This document shows positions 48,312 to 61,736 of a stretch of DNA of 64,000 nucleotides, one piece after another. The translations under genes and the position numbers were made by a program. The stretch is from Lonicera japonica (lineage: Eukaryota > Streptophyta > Magnoliopsida > Dipsacales > Caprifoliaceae): assembly GCA_021464415.1 (NCBI GenBank), contig CM038470.1, forward strand, positions 23,771,601 to 23,835,600. Direction: 5' to 3'. Positions within the stretch are counted from its first letter, which is position 1; the number at the start of each line of letters is the position of its first letter. The notes under the pieces are model-generated. The model worked only from the letters and a program-made list of their open reading frames with translations, was not told the DNA's origin and searched no databases.

Positions 48312-49862
48312 TTATTGGTGTCCGGTAAATTTGTATATAAATTGAGGTTTTTTTAACATTGTTCTAAAAAAAAGAGCGGGGTGTCTATTTAATGAAATAC
48401 CATTTGGGTTCTTAATTTAATTATTTAATTTGGTATATATATATATATATATATATGTTATTCAAAAAAGTTGTTTATACACATTCATTCCTTTTTAAAC
48501 ATGATGTATAATTATTTTAATTTGTAATTTTTTTTTTTTTGTTTCAAATTGATTGTCCCATACTAACTTGGATCTTTTTAAGAAGAAACTAATTTTAACC
48601 TCATTAATAGTGAACAATAAAAGTTAACTTTTATTGTAGATTTTTGTATATCAATTATGTCTAAAGAAAAGTTTGAGAATATTAATTTAAGACGTACGTA
48701 GATCTGAGGTGCTAGCAAAGTTTAAAACTTTAAACGGGCGTGGGTTTCCACACTTGTTTTTACACATAAACAAACACCGGTCAGATATATTAATACATTA
48801 ATTATATTAAATGAAAAATAAAAAATTAAGACATATGTATAGGAAAGCAAGACTATTTTTTTCAATGAAAGAAGTTGATTGTGTTAAAATACAAATGTCA
48901 CAATAAATTTGATGGAGTGCGTTTAACAAACACAATGAGTCATATGGGATGCCCTTATTAACCACCTTGCACCTCTACAAATAAATTTGCGTATTGAACA
49001 ATGTTGTGAAATATTCTTTTATTTTTGTACTTTTTTCATAAAAAAATTGTTTAGAAGGTGAGCAAGAATTTTTTTTCTCAAATAATAATAAAAAAATATC
49101 GTCGTTATGCTTCATCTAAAATCAATATTCAATCCCGATTAGAGTATAATATTACAAAGGAACGAATATATCCAATTACAAAAAATAAAACAAAAGGAGA
49201 AAGAGACAAGCAGGAAGCTACCAGAGTTTTCTATATATTATTCTTTTTTTTTTCATATACAATATGACTATTACTATTGTAATTATGGCGATACCAATAT
49301 ACTATATCTCTAAAATGGTATAGTATATTAAAAAAAAATGATTACATAGAAATAGGAAAAATAATTAAGAACTCTTAAGAACAACAGTCTCTTACAAATC
49401 GATCAGCTTTCGAAAGATCGACCATCTCCGGGATGGAGGAACGAGCACCCTAACCGCTTGAGCAGGCTGCGCGGCTGTCGGCATGTCGACAAAGTATTAC
49501 TGTTGCAGTTAACTGAGCCGTTTGCATGAATAAATTATATACGAATCTGAGTTGTCAATTTTTCTATTAACATAAATGGAGCCATAAATACAAGTTTAAT
49601 TAATTCGCATAAACATTTTTTCATTGGTTTTAACCAAGCTATACTAACGATGGCATAGTGCTTGTTATAAAAGTCTTACGTATTAGTGAAATGAACAAAA
49701 TTTATATGATTGAGGAGGGAAGATAAAACTAACATGCAATTCAAACATTAGATTTTTATTTTTTAGCAAATTAAAATAACAGATTATATGATTCACTGAA
49801 AAGACGTATATATAAAAATATGTAGTCTAACCAAAAGAAAGAAAGAAAGAAAACCTCAAAAT
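48312..49862. other. Spacer without recognised genes
   Basis: AT-rich, with a short AT microsatellite at about 48436-48456. At 49425-49490 a GC-richer patch (minus strand CAAGCGGTTAGGGTGC) may be a SINE scrap. The frame 49058-49267 is Lys/Ile-rich low complexity. Confidence 0.5.
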
Positions 49863-51993
49863 TCAAAATATTATCGAGTCTCTCAATTTCTGCTGCAGCT
49901 CAGTTTGATCAATGCTCCTCCCCTCATTCACCTACATGCAAAAGACTTACAAATTACATAATTGGGTTCAATTTGGAGAGTCAAAGATATTATAATTGTT
50001 AAGTACTCGAGAGATTATCAGTTTTTGATTTGTTATAATAATTTCAAGCCTAATTTGCAACTCCTAATGTAATAAATATATTATAATTAAGAGGGATTTT
50101 TTTTTACCTTATTGTTAGCATTGAATACGGAATTGTCACTGACGAATAAAATCTCTAAAAAATGCTTCTTTCTTTAACATTTTATATATGATCAACAACC
50201 TCTAAATATTAGCACGAGACATGTCTCATATAATGTCGAATTTTAAACACATTCAACATCTTGAGTGCTTGTTAGATTTTATTTTCAAAAGAGTAATTTT
50301 GCATATATAGTTTGAGCTTCAACATCCTAGAAGGTTGTGATTCAAAACTCTTAACATGAATTATGGGATTTACACGTGAATTTAACTAATTTATAGATTT
50401 CTTAAAAAGACCAAAAACTCAAACCTAATAAGTAATAAATGTTGAATAGTCTTGCATCTAGTATTCCCATGTAAAAAAGCTAAAATTTTTTTTTACTTTT
50501 TTGTATATTGGATTCAATAGTAAAAAGATTAATATATAGTTAGGATTCACAATAAAGAATAGATTAGGATTCGCAATACCTTGGATTCAATAGTGTGAAG
50601 TAATCTCCCATTTACTTTGACAGAAATGCAACTAACAATACTCAATCCTTCTTCAAGTAGAACCTGAAGAACCCTTGAAACTTGAAGCCCTCCTCTAACA
50701 TTAGTATTTACATTAATAACTGCAATCCCAACCCTACAAATTTCAACTGTCACACTATCTCTTTGTAAACTACTCGTTGAATTATTTTTATGAGATGTAA
50801 CATTATTGAGAGTGTGAAGAGAAATATTATTCAACCGTTTTATTTCATCTCTCTTCTCATTCAACTCAGCAATCCTCTTTTGCAAATCTTTTATGTATCT
50901 CTCTGCCTCATGAATTTGATCAGATATAGACCTCTTCCCCTGAATATATAAGGCAAAAAAAAGATTAATATATATTTAGTGCCAATGGCATATAATATTT
51001 TTAGCGTACGGTCGACAATAATATATATATATATATATATATATTTTAATTGTCTACCACTTTTAAATAGTTTTATGCAATCATAGGTAAGGGCAGCGGA
51101 CGTAAATTTTTTTGAAGGGTAGGTTAACGTCGATATATTAGGTTATATTGGCCTCATGAGCTGGACTGCAATTGAAAACTTAATATATTAATTATAATAC
51201 TAAACGAAATAAATTGGGCTGAATTTTATGCATGCAGTCATGTGCATTTTATTCAAGATCGACCTTGCATAAAAAGGCCATTGTTCCATTAAAAATATAT
51301 ATGAAAGAAAGTAAAAAAAAGAGGTGGACTTTACACTAGAAGGAAAAAGTGGATTGCCCACTATCATGGACGTACTAGTCCACTGATTTTCGAAAACAAG
51401 AACAGTTTTTCTATTTTTTTTCAAACAAAGTCTAAGTTAATTTCTTTCCGAGTACTAATGAATTCTAACTCACGTGATATCATTACAAGTTTATTTTTAT
51501 TCAAGCATCATGATCGTCCTAATTGAACGCTATATGAGACTTGTTTTTGGTCTAATCAGTTAGCATCGAAGAATCTTGCTCTAAAAGGAGTAAAAGAACC
51601 CCAAAGTGTATAATATTCAACAAGGAGCCAACTCGTACTCCTGTCGAGTTTCAAACTAACAACCTCCCACTTAATTATGAGATTGATGCGCCCTTTGTGC
51701 TATAAATTCATGAGTGAACTAAAACAAGAATTAATTGTCAGAAAAACAAGAAACAAAGTGTTTACCTTGAGATATTCAAGAGGCATGTGTGATCTAAGAG
51801 ACTGGTAAAGTTTAGCCATTTCTTGCCTTCTTTGCCTCTCAAGATCTCTATGTATGATATTCTTTTTCTTTTCAATCTTCTTAACGCAGTCATTTGGGCT
51901 GTTATCAATGTCACCAAAAATCATTGATGACTCCCTCTTCTTGCTCTCAACTTTGCTGTTGAAATCTAATAATGTGTGTATTGAAGAATCCAT
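49863..51993 (-). CDS. bHLH transcription factor (bHLH36/118/126-like)
   Basis: Three exons deduced: 51766-51993, 50580-50939 and 49863-49931, all phase 0, giving 218 residues. The basic region [15 protein letters not shown] carries the His48-Glu52-Arg56 pattern that contacts E-box DNA. Helix 1 is [11 protein letters not shown], the loop crosses the first intron, and helix 2 is [20 protein letters not shown], extending into a coiled coil. The C-terminal half ([17 protein letters not shown], then [20 protein letters not shown]) has the alternating strand/helix pattern of the ACT-like dimerisation domain. The group is recalled from Arabidopsis bHLH36/118/120/125/126; some members respond to iron or other stress, but no role can be read from this sequence. 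The start at MDSSIHTLL is the only ATG before the basic region in frame. Confidence 0.9.
51500..51705 (-). mobile_element. Possible tRNA-derived SINE in bHLH intron 1
   Basis: On the minus strand TATAGCACAAAGGGCGCATC (A-box-like) is followed by TAGTTTGAAACTCGACAGG (B-box-like) about 40 bases later. No tail or target duplication identified. Confidence 0.3.
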
Positions 51994-53750
51994 AATACTT
52001 CTCAAAGAAAAGCCTTTGCCTTTAAATGTGGGAAGTACTTGTGTTGATTAAATTATTTGTTTTTCTAGAGCGCACACCCACAAACATATATATAAGATCT
52101 TTGATGATGACTAATGTTCCAAAGTTTTAGCTATGTGGAGATGTGGATGTGAAACGTAGCGTCTTTAACCATCACATGCTTCAAAATTTCAGATTAATTT
52201 CACATGGAAAGAAAACTAGCCATCATGATTATATATACTTTCATAATAGGGCCTACTTGTATATAAAAATTCAGATTGAAAATAATGGATATTATATATA
52301 TATATATATGCGGTCTACTAGAAGGCTAAGGTCCCACACACACACACACACATATATATCGATGATTGTAGAACAGCCAAATTGGATGTATTGTAATTAA
52401 GACATTCTAGAGTGGATAAATGTTATAATTTTGTGGGTTGTTTGCTGCTGTGTTTCTAGAGGGATCGATTTATTTAGTGGAATGTCTCGTGTTTGACTTC
52501 CTACAAGTGCAAGTTCTCTTGTGCCTAGTGGCAAGCTTAGTTCCGTGAGCGAAGGTTAGTCCCACATTCAATGTGGTGTGGAGACATCTTGTAAGAGATA
52601 AAAAAAAAAAATTGTACTATATCTAAAATTTTTTGCTTTTTTAATTACAAACTTCTAATATGAACCAATAGTAGAAGATATCTTTCACAAAATTTTAACA
52701 AAAAAATCAATCGAGTGAGTGATATATTGTAAAATTTGATGTTGATCGATCGGAACATACAACATCGGCGGGAAAACGCACATATATACCCTATACCATA
52801 CTTCTCCGTCTCAAATATATTTAGAGTTATTATTTTACTTTATTTTTTACTATTTTTCAGGAAGACTTTCATTTTAATACAATCACTAGCAGTCAAAAAT
52901 AAAATATAATTATGTCATAAGAATCAAATAAAACTTTTAATTTAACACGTTCCAAAAAAAAATTAATACAAAAATAAAATAAAATTAGAAATGATAAACA
53001 CGTAGATATCCTGCAAAAGATCTTTGTGAAAATAGAGACTATGACTTCTTTAATATATTAAGCTAAAAAAATTTCCACTTGTTGGAAAATAATTAAATTA
53101 TTAAGCACATGTAAAATACAAGAAGACAAATTGCAACTTTCTTTTCAATTGTTTCTTGTGAAGTGAGGAGGTGATTAAACTGGTACCACTTATTTAGTTA
53201 AGTATTAATTATTATTGCAGTTTTAAATTGATAGTATTATTTTAGCATTTTTAAATTTTTTAAAAAAAATTTAACAGCAACCTAAACGTTGTTAAGAATA
53301 TAATTTAATTATACTGGGCTCAACACATTTATTATTATGCTAAATAATATAAAAAACAATGGCTATTAATTAGAGATCGGAGTACATAATAAATTAATCA
53401 TTATTGTGAGGGAACATCAACATGATTAGGGGTGACAATCATTAAGATATGGTCCCATGCATAATTCTACAATTATTGTAATACAGCTCATCTCCATTTT
53501 ACTCTTTTTCATATATAGACAATGTTGAGCAAGCCAATTATTCAAATTTTTATAGAAGTGAAAGTGAAATTTTGTAATATACATATATATTTCATGAAAA
53601 AGGGAAAGAATTCGATTGGTTATTGTTCATAAATATCATAAATTATCAATACATCATTAAAATAACGTACTCTTTCCTTTTTTTTAGCCATTCAAAAACC
53701 GCCAAAGCGAACCATAACCAATTACAAAAGAGAAATAATCTTAGAAGAGA
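51994..53750. other. bHLH upstream region and spacer
   Basis: Contains an AT and a CA microsatellite (about 52288-52370). At 52485-52615 a segment with GTGTTTGACTTCC and a terminal A-run looks like the tail of a SINE. No gene recognised. Confidence 0.45.
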
Positions 53751-53754
53751 GTTA

Positions 53755-54620
53755 CTCCAATCTTCTTACATTGACGTGTAAGCCAATCACAAGTCTTATT
53801 AGCGTTTTACTTATTGACTCAAAAGAAATCCTAACAACAGACCCAAAGTTAAAAATATATGCAATAATCGTAACATGGTCCCAATGGGGCACAAGACACT
53901 TCTTAGAGCACCAAGAAACAACATTTGCAGCACTGAAACACCCACTTTGAGGTAGAAAATGACTCACGAATTGCCAACGCTTCGGCTTAACATGCAGAAA
54001 CAATAGAAAGCAAGTTGCCAAAAAGGCTTGAACAATCAACCTAATATATAACAATGTTCCGGACTATACACCCAAAGTCTGATGAGTCGTGCTCGAAAGA
54101 AGCATAACCCCGGAGGAACCTAAGAGGGAGAAAAAACAACTTGCTGAGAGGTGAGCAATGTTGGCTTTGTTGAGGATAAATTTGAAATTTCAAACATAGC
54201 CATGATAGCTCTTTATGCTACTTTAAGAGTAAAAGGGAGAACTCCTTCAAACGCCACCCTATTGTAAGGACAAACAAATATGCCAACACACAAATTAACA
54301 TGCATCTAGAGAAAATCGGCGAAAGTGCCACTAGCATCAAACATATCCGAGACCCAGTGAAGAGTAGATACAAATTCCTCCGAAACAAAATCAACAAGGC
54401 CACACAATTTCCAAATTATAAGGACCTAAGAACATCTGAATAGGATATGCTTAATAGATTCAACTTCGACTTCACAAATCGGGCAAAGAGGAGAAGAGGC
54501 GCACTTTCTCGCAAATAAATTTTATTTTGAAGCAATCGCGTTATGGAGGACTTTCTACATAAACTGTTCTAGTTTTGGCAGGATTCTATTGTACCAAACA
54601 CACTTCCACATACCCGGGTA
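53755..54620 (-). pseudogene. LINE retrotransposon 3' remnant
   Basis: Minus-strand reading, frame broken by many stops. The 54410-54620 part reads CVWYNRILPKLEQF, then LHNAIASK, NLFARKCASSPLCPICEVEV and ESIKHILFRC, the zinc-binding region that follows reverse transcriptase in plant LINEs. The 53755-54000 part contains AEALAIRESF and NKTCDWLTRQCKKIGV, matching the RNase H-like end of the same elements. No complete reverse transcriptase is present in the window, so this is a 5'-truncated, decayed copy. Confidence 0.75.
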
Positions 54621-56225
54621 TGTAAAAAAGTTTTAGACCATAATTCTTCAAAAAAATAAAATATATATTTGTTTAAACATGTACATCAAAACATATCTTT
54701 AGCATTTGGCATGTTTTTTTGTTGGGCGTGATAACAAATATGAAATGAGCAATGACTAATGTACTAACTTAAATGACCGATATAGACATATGATAAATCA
54801 AATGATGTGCCATAAAATGAATAGGTCAGTTTTGTAATTTAACTCCACACAATAACTAATGCATTTTTTGACACACCACTTATTCTATTAACTTTTTCAC
54901 TAAAGTTAATATATAATTAGGGATGAGAATGAATATGGTTTGCCAAAAAATAAACTCGACCAATTTAATAATATGGTCAACTCAAACCCTAATCTTACCT
55001 GGAATAAGTCTAAATTGAAAAACTCAAACTCGATCTCTCCATTTCCTATTTACAGTAATACATTGGTCCCAACTTAGCTCTACTTTCACCTCAACCTATT
55101 ATATGATATTAAAAAAAATATTCAAAGGAAGACATTATATTAGAGTTGGGTCCAATCCATCAGATTAAATTTAGAGAATGTTGAACCCTAAAAATCAGCT
55201 GGATCCGGCCCGTTTGCCACCCGTTATATTTTAAATACAAAGGCAAAAAAAAAAATCCCCCCAAAATTGATTCTGGGCTTTTAACCATTTAACCCATAAA
55301 TTGAATACATTTTATATTTTTGCAACTGATCCACACAGTTTTAAAATTTGTTAAAAGTTCTTCAATCCGAAGAGTCAATTGATCTATCGAAAGCATTTTC
55401 AGCAATATTTTTCCTATTTACAAATTAATGTCTGCAATTTTTTTCTTTAGAGCTTTGTCTCTTGCATGGTTATTTTTTTTAAACAATTTAAACAAGATTG
55501 TAAAAAATAATAATAATAATTAAGCCACAAGGATGGACCATATATCAAGAGTCTTGCAACAAAAGTTAAAACTTTGAAAAGGCGGAGAATATCAAAGATA
55601 ATTAGTCCAGGATGCAAACTCAGAAAAAAAATCCATAGAAAAGTAGCCTTCATCAACATTAGAAAACTTACACAGGACAAAAAAAAGGCCTTAAAGAACA
55701 AGTACAGATCTTCCTAGTGTTGAGTTAGATCTCCACAAAAAAGAAAATATCCATTCATGCATCTCCACTCCAATCCGTCCTGTACAAGTCCAAGTCTAGC
55801 TCGGAAGAGCTACGAAATTATATTGAATCATTTTTCTTTTAGTCGACTTAAGTTAAACATGAATTCAAGCTGCACTTGAGGTCTCCCTTCATCAAGAGTT
55901 TTGAGTTCCATCAGCGCATGCTTGAGGAAGACGTCAATATCGTAGAGAAAGGAGAACAAAAGGTCTCATAAAAGGAGAAACATAATAAATTCCACAAATA
56001 TAAAGATTTTATTAAGTTTATTATAGAGATTTAAGGAAACTGATGGTCCTCCCCTCTTCCATATAAGAAGAAGCGCCGAGAAGAAAATAAATGAGATTAG
56101 TTCAAGAGGTTCAAGGGAGAGAGAAAGAGGTAACTAGCTTAGAGAGTAGGGTATCAAGAAACTTGAAAAAGATCATTGCTCATATAGGCTTTTCACTAGT
56201 ATTTTAATATACACAAATTAAACAC
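54621..56225. other. Spacer without recognised genes
   Basis: AT-rich, with small hydrophobic frames such as 55447-55701 that show no family signal. Confidence 0.5.
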
Positions 56226-56228
56226 TAA

Positions 56229-56830
56229 GCTCTCGTTTTGGGAATGGAATGGACATACTTGATTCCTAGAAAGCTTTTTTCCTGCCAATATTTGGTTCAA
56301 CCGGGAATAGGAATGGAACAAAGTATCAATTACAAAAAGAAAAAACCTTCCTTTTATAAGATAAGAAAACATCTCTTACTAATTTTTCAAAAGGTACAAT
56401 TACTATAATAAATTACAAAAATTACACATGCCTAGCTAATAATTATCTTACAAAAATTACAATTTTTGTAATTAAAAAAAATTACAACAGGAAAAAATAA
56501 AAGGAAAAAGTTCCAAACAATTTTTTTTTTCTTTTTTGCGCAGAAGCGTAACTAAAATAAAAAGTTCCAAACAATATTTTCAAACACGGATGGAAAAAGA
56601 ATTATTTATTCATGAGGAAGAGAATTATTTTAGTCCTAACATGAAAAATTAAAAAATATGCCCATTGGTAATGGCTTATTCCTTACGATTTAAATGGGAG
56701 AACTTGGGGGGGAAATGTTTGTTCTTGGAATCATTTATTCTGGATCTAAAACTTTAACCAAACGCGGGAATCGTTTCGGAATGGAATTTTGCATTCCCGA
56801 AATGATTTAAATCTTGAACCAAACGAGCCA
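56229..56830. mobile_element. Possible Tourist-like MITE
   Basis: About 600 bp between TAA at 56226-56228 and TAA at 56831-56833. The left end GCTCTCGTTTTGGGAATGG and the complement of the right end (TGGCTCGTTTGGTTCAAG) are roughly inverted. GGAATGGAAT and CATTCC motifs occur at both ends. Non-coding. The TIR match is imperfect. Confidence 0.45.
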
Positions 56831-57000
56831 TAAAGGAATTCAAATGAAGAAATATTTACAAGTTTTTTCAAGAAGCAAATCACATAATATAAGCGTTATA
56901 CATGCAAGATAAATACTCATTTGATATGATATTTAATGTAGTTGTACAAAAACAAATTATTGAAGTCAATCCACATACATATTCATTATATTTTTTATAT

Positions 57001-59276
57001 TCATTCTCTTGTCATTGTTGGAACAAGAACTAGTGGTGTTGCTCTCTGCAGTGTAAGGCCGAAAATATCATTCATGTCCAACTTTTCATTACCACAAGGA
57101 ATCTTCCAATCGAAATGATACACGAGTGATGCTACCATCAGGCTTACCATCCTTTGTGCTAGAGGAATACCTGAGCAAATTCGACGGCCAGAACTGAAAG
57201 GAAGAAACTCAAAATGCTTACCATTGAAGTCTAACTCAGACCCCAAAAACCTCTCAGGCGTAAAACATGTGGGATTGTCCCAATACTTAGGATCTCGAGC
57301 AATTGCCCATGCATTCACGAGCACTCGGGTATTCTTCGGTATCAGGTAACCATTTAGTTTCACACTCCTCTCTGTTTTGTGAGGTATGAGTAAAGGCGCA
57401 ACTAGATGCAGACGCATTGTCTCTTTTATAACTGCTTGCAAGTAAGGTAATCCGAGGATCGCAGCTTCTTCTATTCTTCCATTTTGTTGGACACTTTCAG
57501 TAATCTCTTGGCGTACCTTCGTCATAATATCTGGGTGCAGTATCAGTTCAGTCATTGCCCATTCAATGGTATTTGAGTTCGTTTCAGTTCCTGCTATGAA
57601 CATGTCCTGAAAAAAGAAATTTTTTTTTTTGTTAAATTTTATTAGCATCTTTTGGCAAAGCAACGTTGATCCCTAAAATTTTAAGGTTTACATAGGCTTA
57701 ACCTCAAGTAGTTAAATGTGTTAGTATTAACACAAGGCACCCAGGCTCGAGCTCTGCTCTCGCCTGCCTTGACTTTCTCAAATCACCTGAATTTATTCAT
57801 CGATTTTATAAAAAAAGATATATCCCTAAATTTGCTAGTGCCCTTCCCATGCTATATATAAACACCATCGACTGCCAGTGCAATAAGTGTTAGCTTTTGT
57901 GTTTTAACAGTTCGTCCTTCTATATATTATTTTTGACTTCTAAAAAAAAATTATGTTATCTTCGAACCCATGATTAGCTAGTAGCATATGATCACTAAAA
58001 CATTAGTATATTTTGTGTTGTTTTTAACTTTTTTGTTTAAATCAACCATAAATTAAAAAAAAAATAATAAATAAATTGAGCTGGGCTACAGCCCCCGTCG
58101 GCTCGAAACTGAATCGGCCCTTGCTTACATTTGAGTCGCAAACAATGTGAGGAAGCTTAATTAGGAGAAAGAGAGAGAGATATATATATACCACCAGTAG
58201 AATTTTGATGTACTTGGAGTTGAACTCACTTCCGTTCTCTTCACTATAATCAATTAGCGAATCCAACATATCACCATATCTTCTCACATTAGCCACCCTC
58301 TCCTTTAATCTTTCATCAATAAATCCTTGACAAATTTCATCACTTAACCAACCATAAGCAACCTTAGCTTTTCTCCTTATATTTTGTGGATCCAAAGGCT
58401 TAAGCACTGGAAAAATATCAGCAATATTAAACTTCCCAGCAACTTCCATTATAGTCTTTACTGCATTCAAAAAACCCTTTACACCATCTTCTTGTGAATC
58501 GAAACCTGCCACATTCTTCGATACTAAAGTGTTTGACATTTGGTTTAAAGCTGTGGTTAAGGCCAATTCGCCTATGTCCACAGCTTCTTTTCTTTTGCTA
58601 GCTAATTTTAAATGTACAACCAATTTATGCACGGCTTTGTGGCGGAGTTCTCCCAGTGTGTCTAACTTCTGTTGGTTTGTTAAGTAGATGTTTAGAGCGC
58701 GTCAAATCATTCTCCATCATTGTCCTGCGGGACAAATTAAATTTAGTAGCTATAGACAAATGTGAAACAAGGGCAATAAAAGAACTACTACTAAAAGTAG
58801 TACAATATCCAATTTAACCTTTAGTCCTTTTAGCAAATAGTGTTAATAAATTAAAATTCAATTACAATTTTAGTACTAGTACATATACCCGTAGACATCC
58901 AAACCACAGCTAGACTGTAATCGTAGAGCGCTGTAACAGCATCAGGGACGTATCTGCCAGAGCAGGCCTCGTCATTCTTCTGAAGAATTTTTCTAGCCAT
59001 TTCTGTTGAGGAAGCAACGACGTTAGTGACACTGCCAAGGCAGACGGTCATGAGGGGACCGTGCTTTTCAGCTAGCTTTGCTAATGATTCGTGCGGTTTA
59101 GGCCCAATATCGAACAAATTGCCCACAATTGGGAGGCCTATGGGACCTGGTGGGAGTTTTCTTCTTCTAAATAATGTTAGGACATATGCAAAACTTAAGA
59201 ATAACAAAGAGGAGATTATGAAACCTATCAATCCCATTTTCAAAGATAATAGGTTCACATTTTTCTCTACTTCCAT
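57001..59276 (-). pseudogene. CYP76-like cytochrome P450, probably disabled
   Basis: ER-anchored haem monooxygenase of the CYP76 type (relatives oxidise monoterpenols and other small molecules). Deduced exons: 58889-59276, 58195-58724, 57001-57606. The N-terminus has a membrane anchor and RRRKLPPGPIGLPIVGN hinge. The third exon has the I-helix AGTETNS, K-helix ETMR, PERF, and the haem loop FSSGRRICSG. Spliced as above (508 codons, normal length) the second exon starts with two in-frame TGA codons, at 58717-58719 and 58702-58704, inside the WRMI C-helix segment. Using a later acceptor avoids them only by deleting that helix. CYP76 genes usually have a single intron (before DMFIAGT); the additional 164-bp intron here is unexpected. 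Either a pseudogene or a sequence error in about 20 bases. Confidence 0.8.
57680..57800 (+). mobile_element. Possible SINE fragment in P450 intron
   Basis: TAGTTAAATGTGTTAGT and, about 30 bases on, CCCAGGCTCGAGCTCTG resemble A and B boxes of a tRNA-derived SINE. Weak. Confidence 0.25.
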
Positions 59277-59590
59277 TTAGAATATATATACTAGATGATC
59301 CCACATGCAACGATAGTACACCTCAGTGGCCATTGGGGTGGGCTAGGGGTTTTATGTCTGCGCGTGTGTTGGGGGATGGGTTGTGGGGTGTTAGGGGTAG
59401 CATTTTGTAAATTTGACTAGTAATACATACTACGAGTGGTGGCCTGATATATACCTTTTATCATTAAAGGTGTGCAAAAATCGAACCGGACCGAATAAGA
59501 TTTTTTTAGTTTATATATATAAAGTTCTGGTCCGGTTTTCAATATTATGAGTAAAAATACCTATAAAATTAAATCGGACTAGTTATATAT
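59277..59590. other. P450 upstream region
   Basis: G-rich stretch at 59330-59400 followed by AT-rich DNA. No recognised promoter motif. Confidence 0.4.
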
Positions 59591-59593
59591 ATA

Positions 59594-59618
59594 CTAGTAA
59601 GGCCCGTGCCTACGGCAC
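59594..59618 (-). mobile_element. Helitron-like 3' terminus
   Basis: On the minus strand a perfect 5-bp stem hairpin (GTGCC GTA GGCAC) is followed by GGGCCTTACTAG and then T. A short hairpin about ten bases before a CTAG end, next to T, is the known 3' signature of Helitrons. Element body would lie to the right. The 5' end was not found. Confidence 0.5.
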
Positions 59619-59895
59619 ATAAAAAATATAATTAATTTTAGTTTGAAAATAATTAGTTAACCATGAGAAAGGGATAGGCTTGAGGTAAATTTGGCTAAAC
59701 TGAAATTCGATCCGTATGAAAATGTGATTAACCCGACCCTGACTTTCTCATGAAAGTAGGCTAATTTTGAAAATGCAAAACTTCTGTATTTAATATATGA
59801 CTAAACTCACCAGGTATCGGTACACACTGACATATGGGGTATTATTTGAAAAATAAAAATATATAGGGACCTATGTGCAGAACTTTATACTTTAA

Positions 59896-60517
59896 TGGTG
59901 CGTTTGGCGCGCCGGATAAGGAGATAAGATAGGATAGGATATGATAAATGCCTGATAAGATAAGAGTCGAAATTAGTCAGATAGGAATTATGTGGGATAG
60001 GACATGAAAGAAATTAGTCGGATAAGGATTAAGTGGGATCGGACAGAATAAGGACTAGTCGGATAAATATTTAATAAACTTTGCATTTGATGGAGTTTCG
60101 GATTACAAGTCAAGATATTATATAATACAACTTGCTTTTCTTTTAAAAATATATGCAATTTTAATTGTTGTCCACAATTTTTCTAGTTGAGTTACTCTAA
60201 TTTTGGGTGGTTGAAAATTTTCATTAATAAATTTAATTATCTAAGAAAGTGTAAAGAAAACGATTAAAATAATAATAAAAAAATTATATTCATTTTGTTA
60301 TCCGGCAATCATGGGATAAAATAATACCACCTATAGGGGTGGTATATATTTATCCGGTTCTAAAGGGATAAAATGATAATTAATCCCGAGTGCAATCCAG
60401 TCCCGAGTTGCGCAAAACGCGGGATAGGATTTATTTATCCTATCCTTTATGACACCAAACACCGGATATGATTAATTAATCCTATCATGTTTCTAATCCC
60501 GCACGACAAACACACCC
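59896..60517. mobile_element. Tourist-like MITE, copy 1
   Basis: 622 bp between TAA at 59893-59895 and TAA at 60518-60520. The left end TGGTGCGTTTGGCGCGCCGG and the complement of the right end (GGGTGTGTTTGTCGTGCGGG) match at about 17 of 22 positions. Subterminal GGATAAG/TTATCC motifs are frequent. A second copy begins at 63886. The 3-bp TAA duplication and GTTTG-containing ends suit PIF/Harbinger. Confidence 0.75.
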
Positions 60518-60862
60518 TAAGGTATTTAAGTGTAATTGGATCCCAGGAAGAGACATGTCTGATTCTATGGCATACTAGAGTTTAAACTTTAGGGGCTATT
60601 TGAAACTTTAAATCTCACTTAAATCCTCCTATATATTCCATTTAATTTTTCATGTCATATTTTCTCTTCTTTTATTTTTTTTTATTTTTCTTCACTTACT
60701 TAGTTGCTTTGCACCTCTGCCTATATAGGCTTCCTTAGTTATCTTTCACATACCATTGAGTATATTTTTTTTTATCTTTCTTAGTATTGGGTGTATTTCA
60801 TTATTAATATTAGGTGTATTTCTTAATATTAGGTTTATTTCTTAATTAATTGCCTAATATCA

Positions 60863-61175
60863 GTTATATTATTGATTAATCACATAATATTAGGTATTTG
60901 CTAAATTAATTGAAGAATGATAGTGATTGCTCAATGTTAGGTTCATTTATTGATCAATTGCATAATATTAGGTCTATTTCTTGAATAATTATTTCTTGAT
61001 ATTAGGTTCATTTCTTAATTAATTTCTTAATATTAGTTATATTATTGATTAATCACATAATATTAGGTATTTGATAGATTAATTGAATAATTGATAGTGA
61101 TTGCTCAATGTTAGGTTCATTTATTGATCAATTGCATAATATTAGGTCTATTTCTTGAATAATTGATTAACTGTA
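60863..61175. repeat. ~172-bp direct duplication
   Basis: TTATATTATTGATTAATCAC at about 60865 recurs at about 61037, and the following 120 bases (including GATAGTGATTGCTCAATGTT and ATTAGGTCTATTTCTTGAAT) repeat in the same order with small indels. Confidence 0.85.
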
Positions 61176-61676
61176 TAATATTATGTTTACTTTTTGATTA
61201 GTTAATTAGTTGATTTGTTGCAGAATATTATGTGATTTAGGTCTAAACTCCTAATTTTTTGTATTCTATTGAGAATGAAGACGTCTTGGAATACTTTCAA
61301 AATAAAAAATCCCTTAGAATGTTAGTACTTTGTAGTATTAATACTATTATGTTTTAGTTAAAATTTTATGGCTTTAAATTTATATTTTTTTGTGCTTTAA
61401 ATTTTTCCTCCTTGATTAAATTCATAGCTCCGCCACTATATATTGACCTATAATACAATAGGCTACATGCCATAATAAGATTACCATACCATATGAAAGA
61501 CATTTAAAAAATACTCAACATAACCTAATTAAAGGCAAGTGTTTACATATTTAATTTTAATAATTACCATTACTATGTCAAAAAATATTTCAAAAGAAAA
61601 CATGGATGTTTAAAGTTTAAATTTTACTAATTGCAAATGCAGCATTATTCTCCAACTTGTTAATGTAACAGTACTG

Positions 61677-61677
<1 letters not shown>

Positions 61678-61735
<58 letters not shown>
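61678..61735. repeat. TTA microsatellite
   Basis: About 18 uninterrupted TTA units. Confidence 0.95.

Positions 61736-61736
<1 letters not shown>

Noticed and set aside
2540..59276. A functional gene cluster linking SGR, PGRL1 and HPR3
   Set aside because: Genes are on both strands, many kilobases apart, with independent introns and transposons between; co-location looks incidental.
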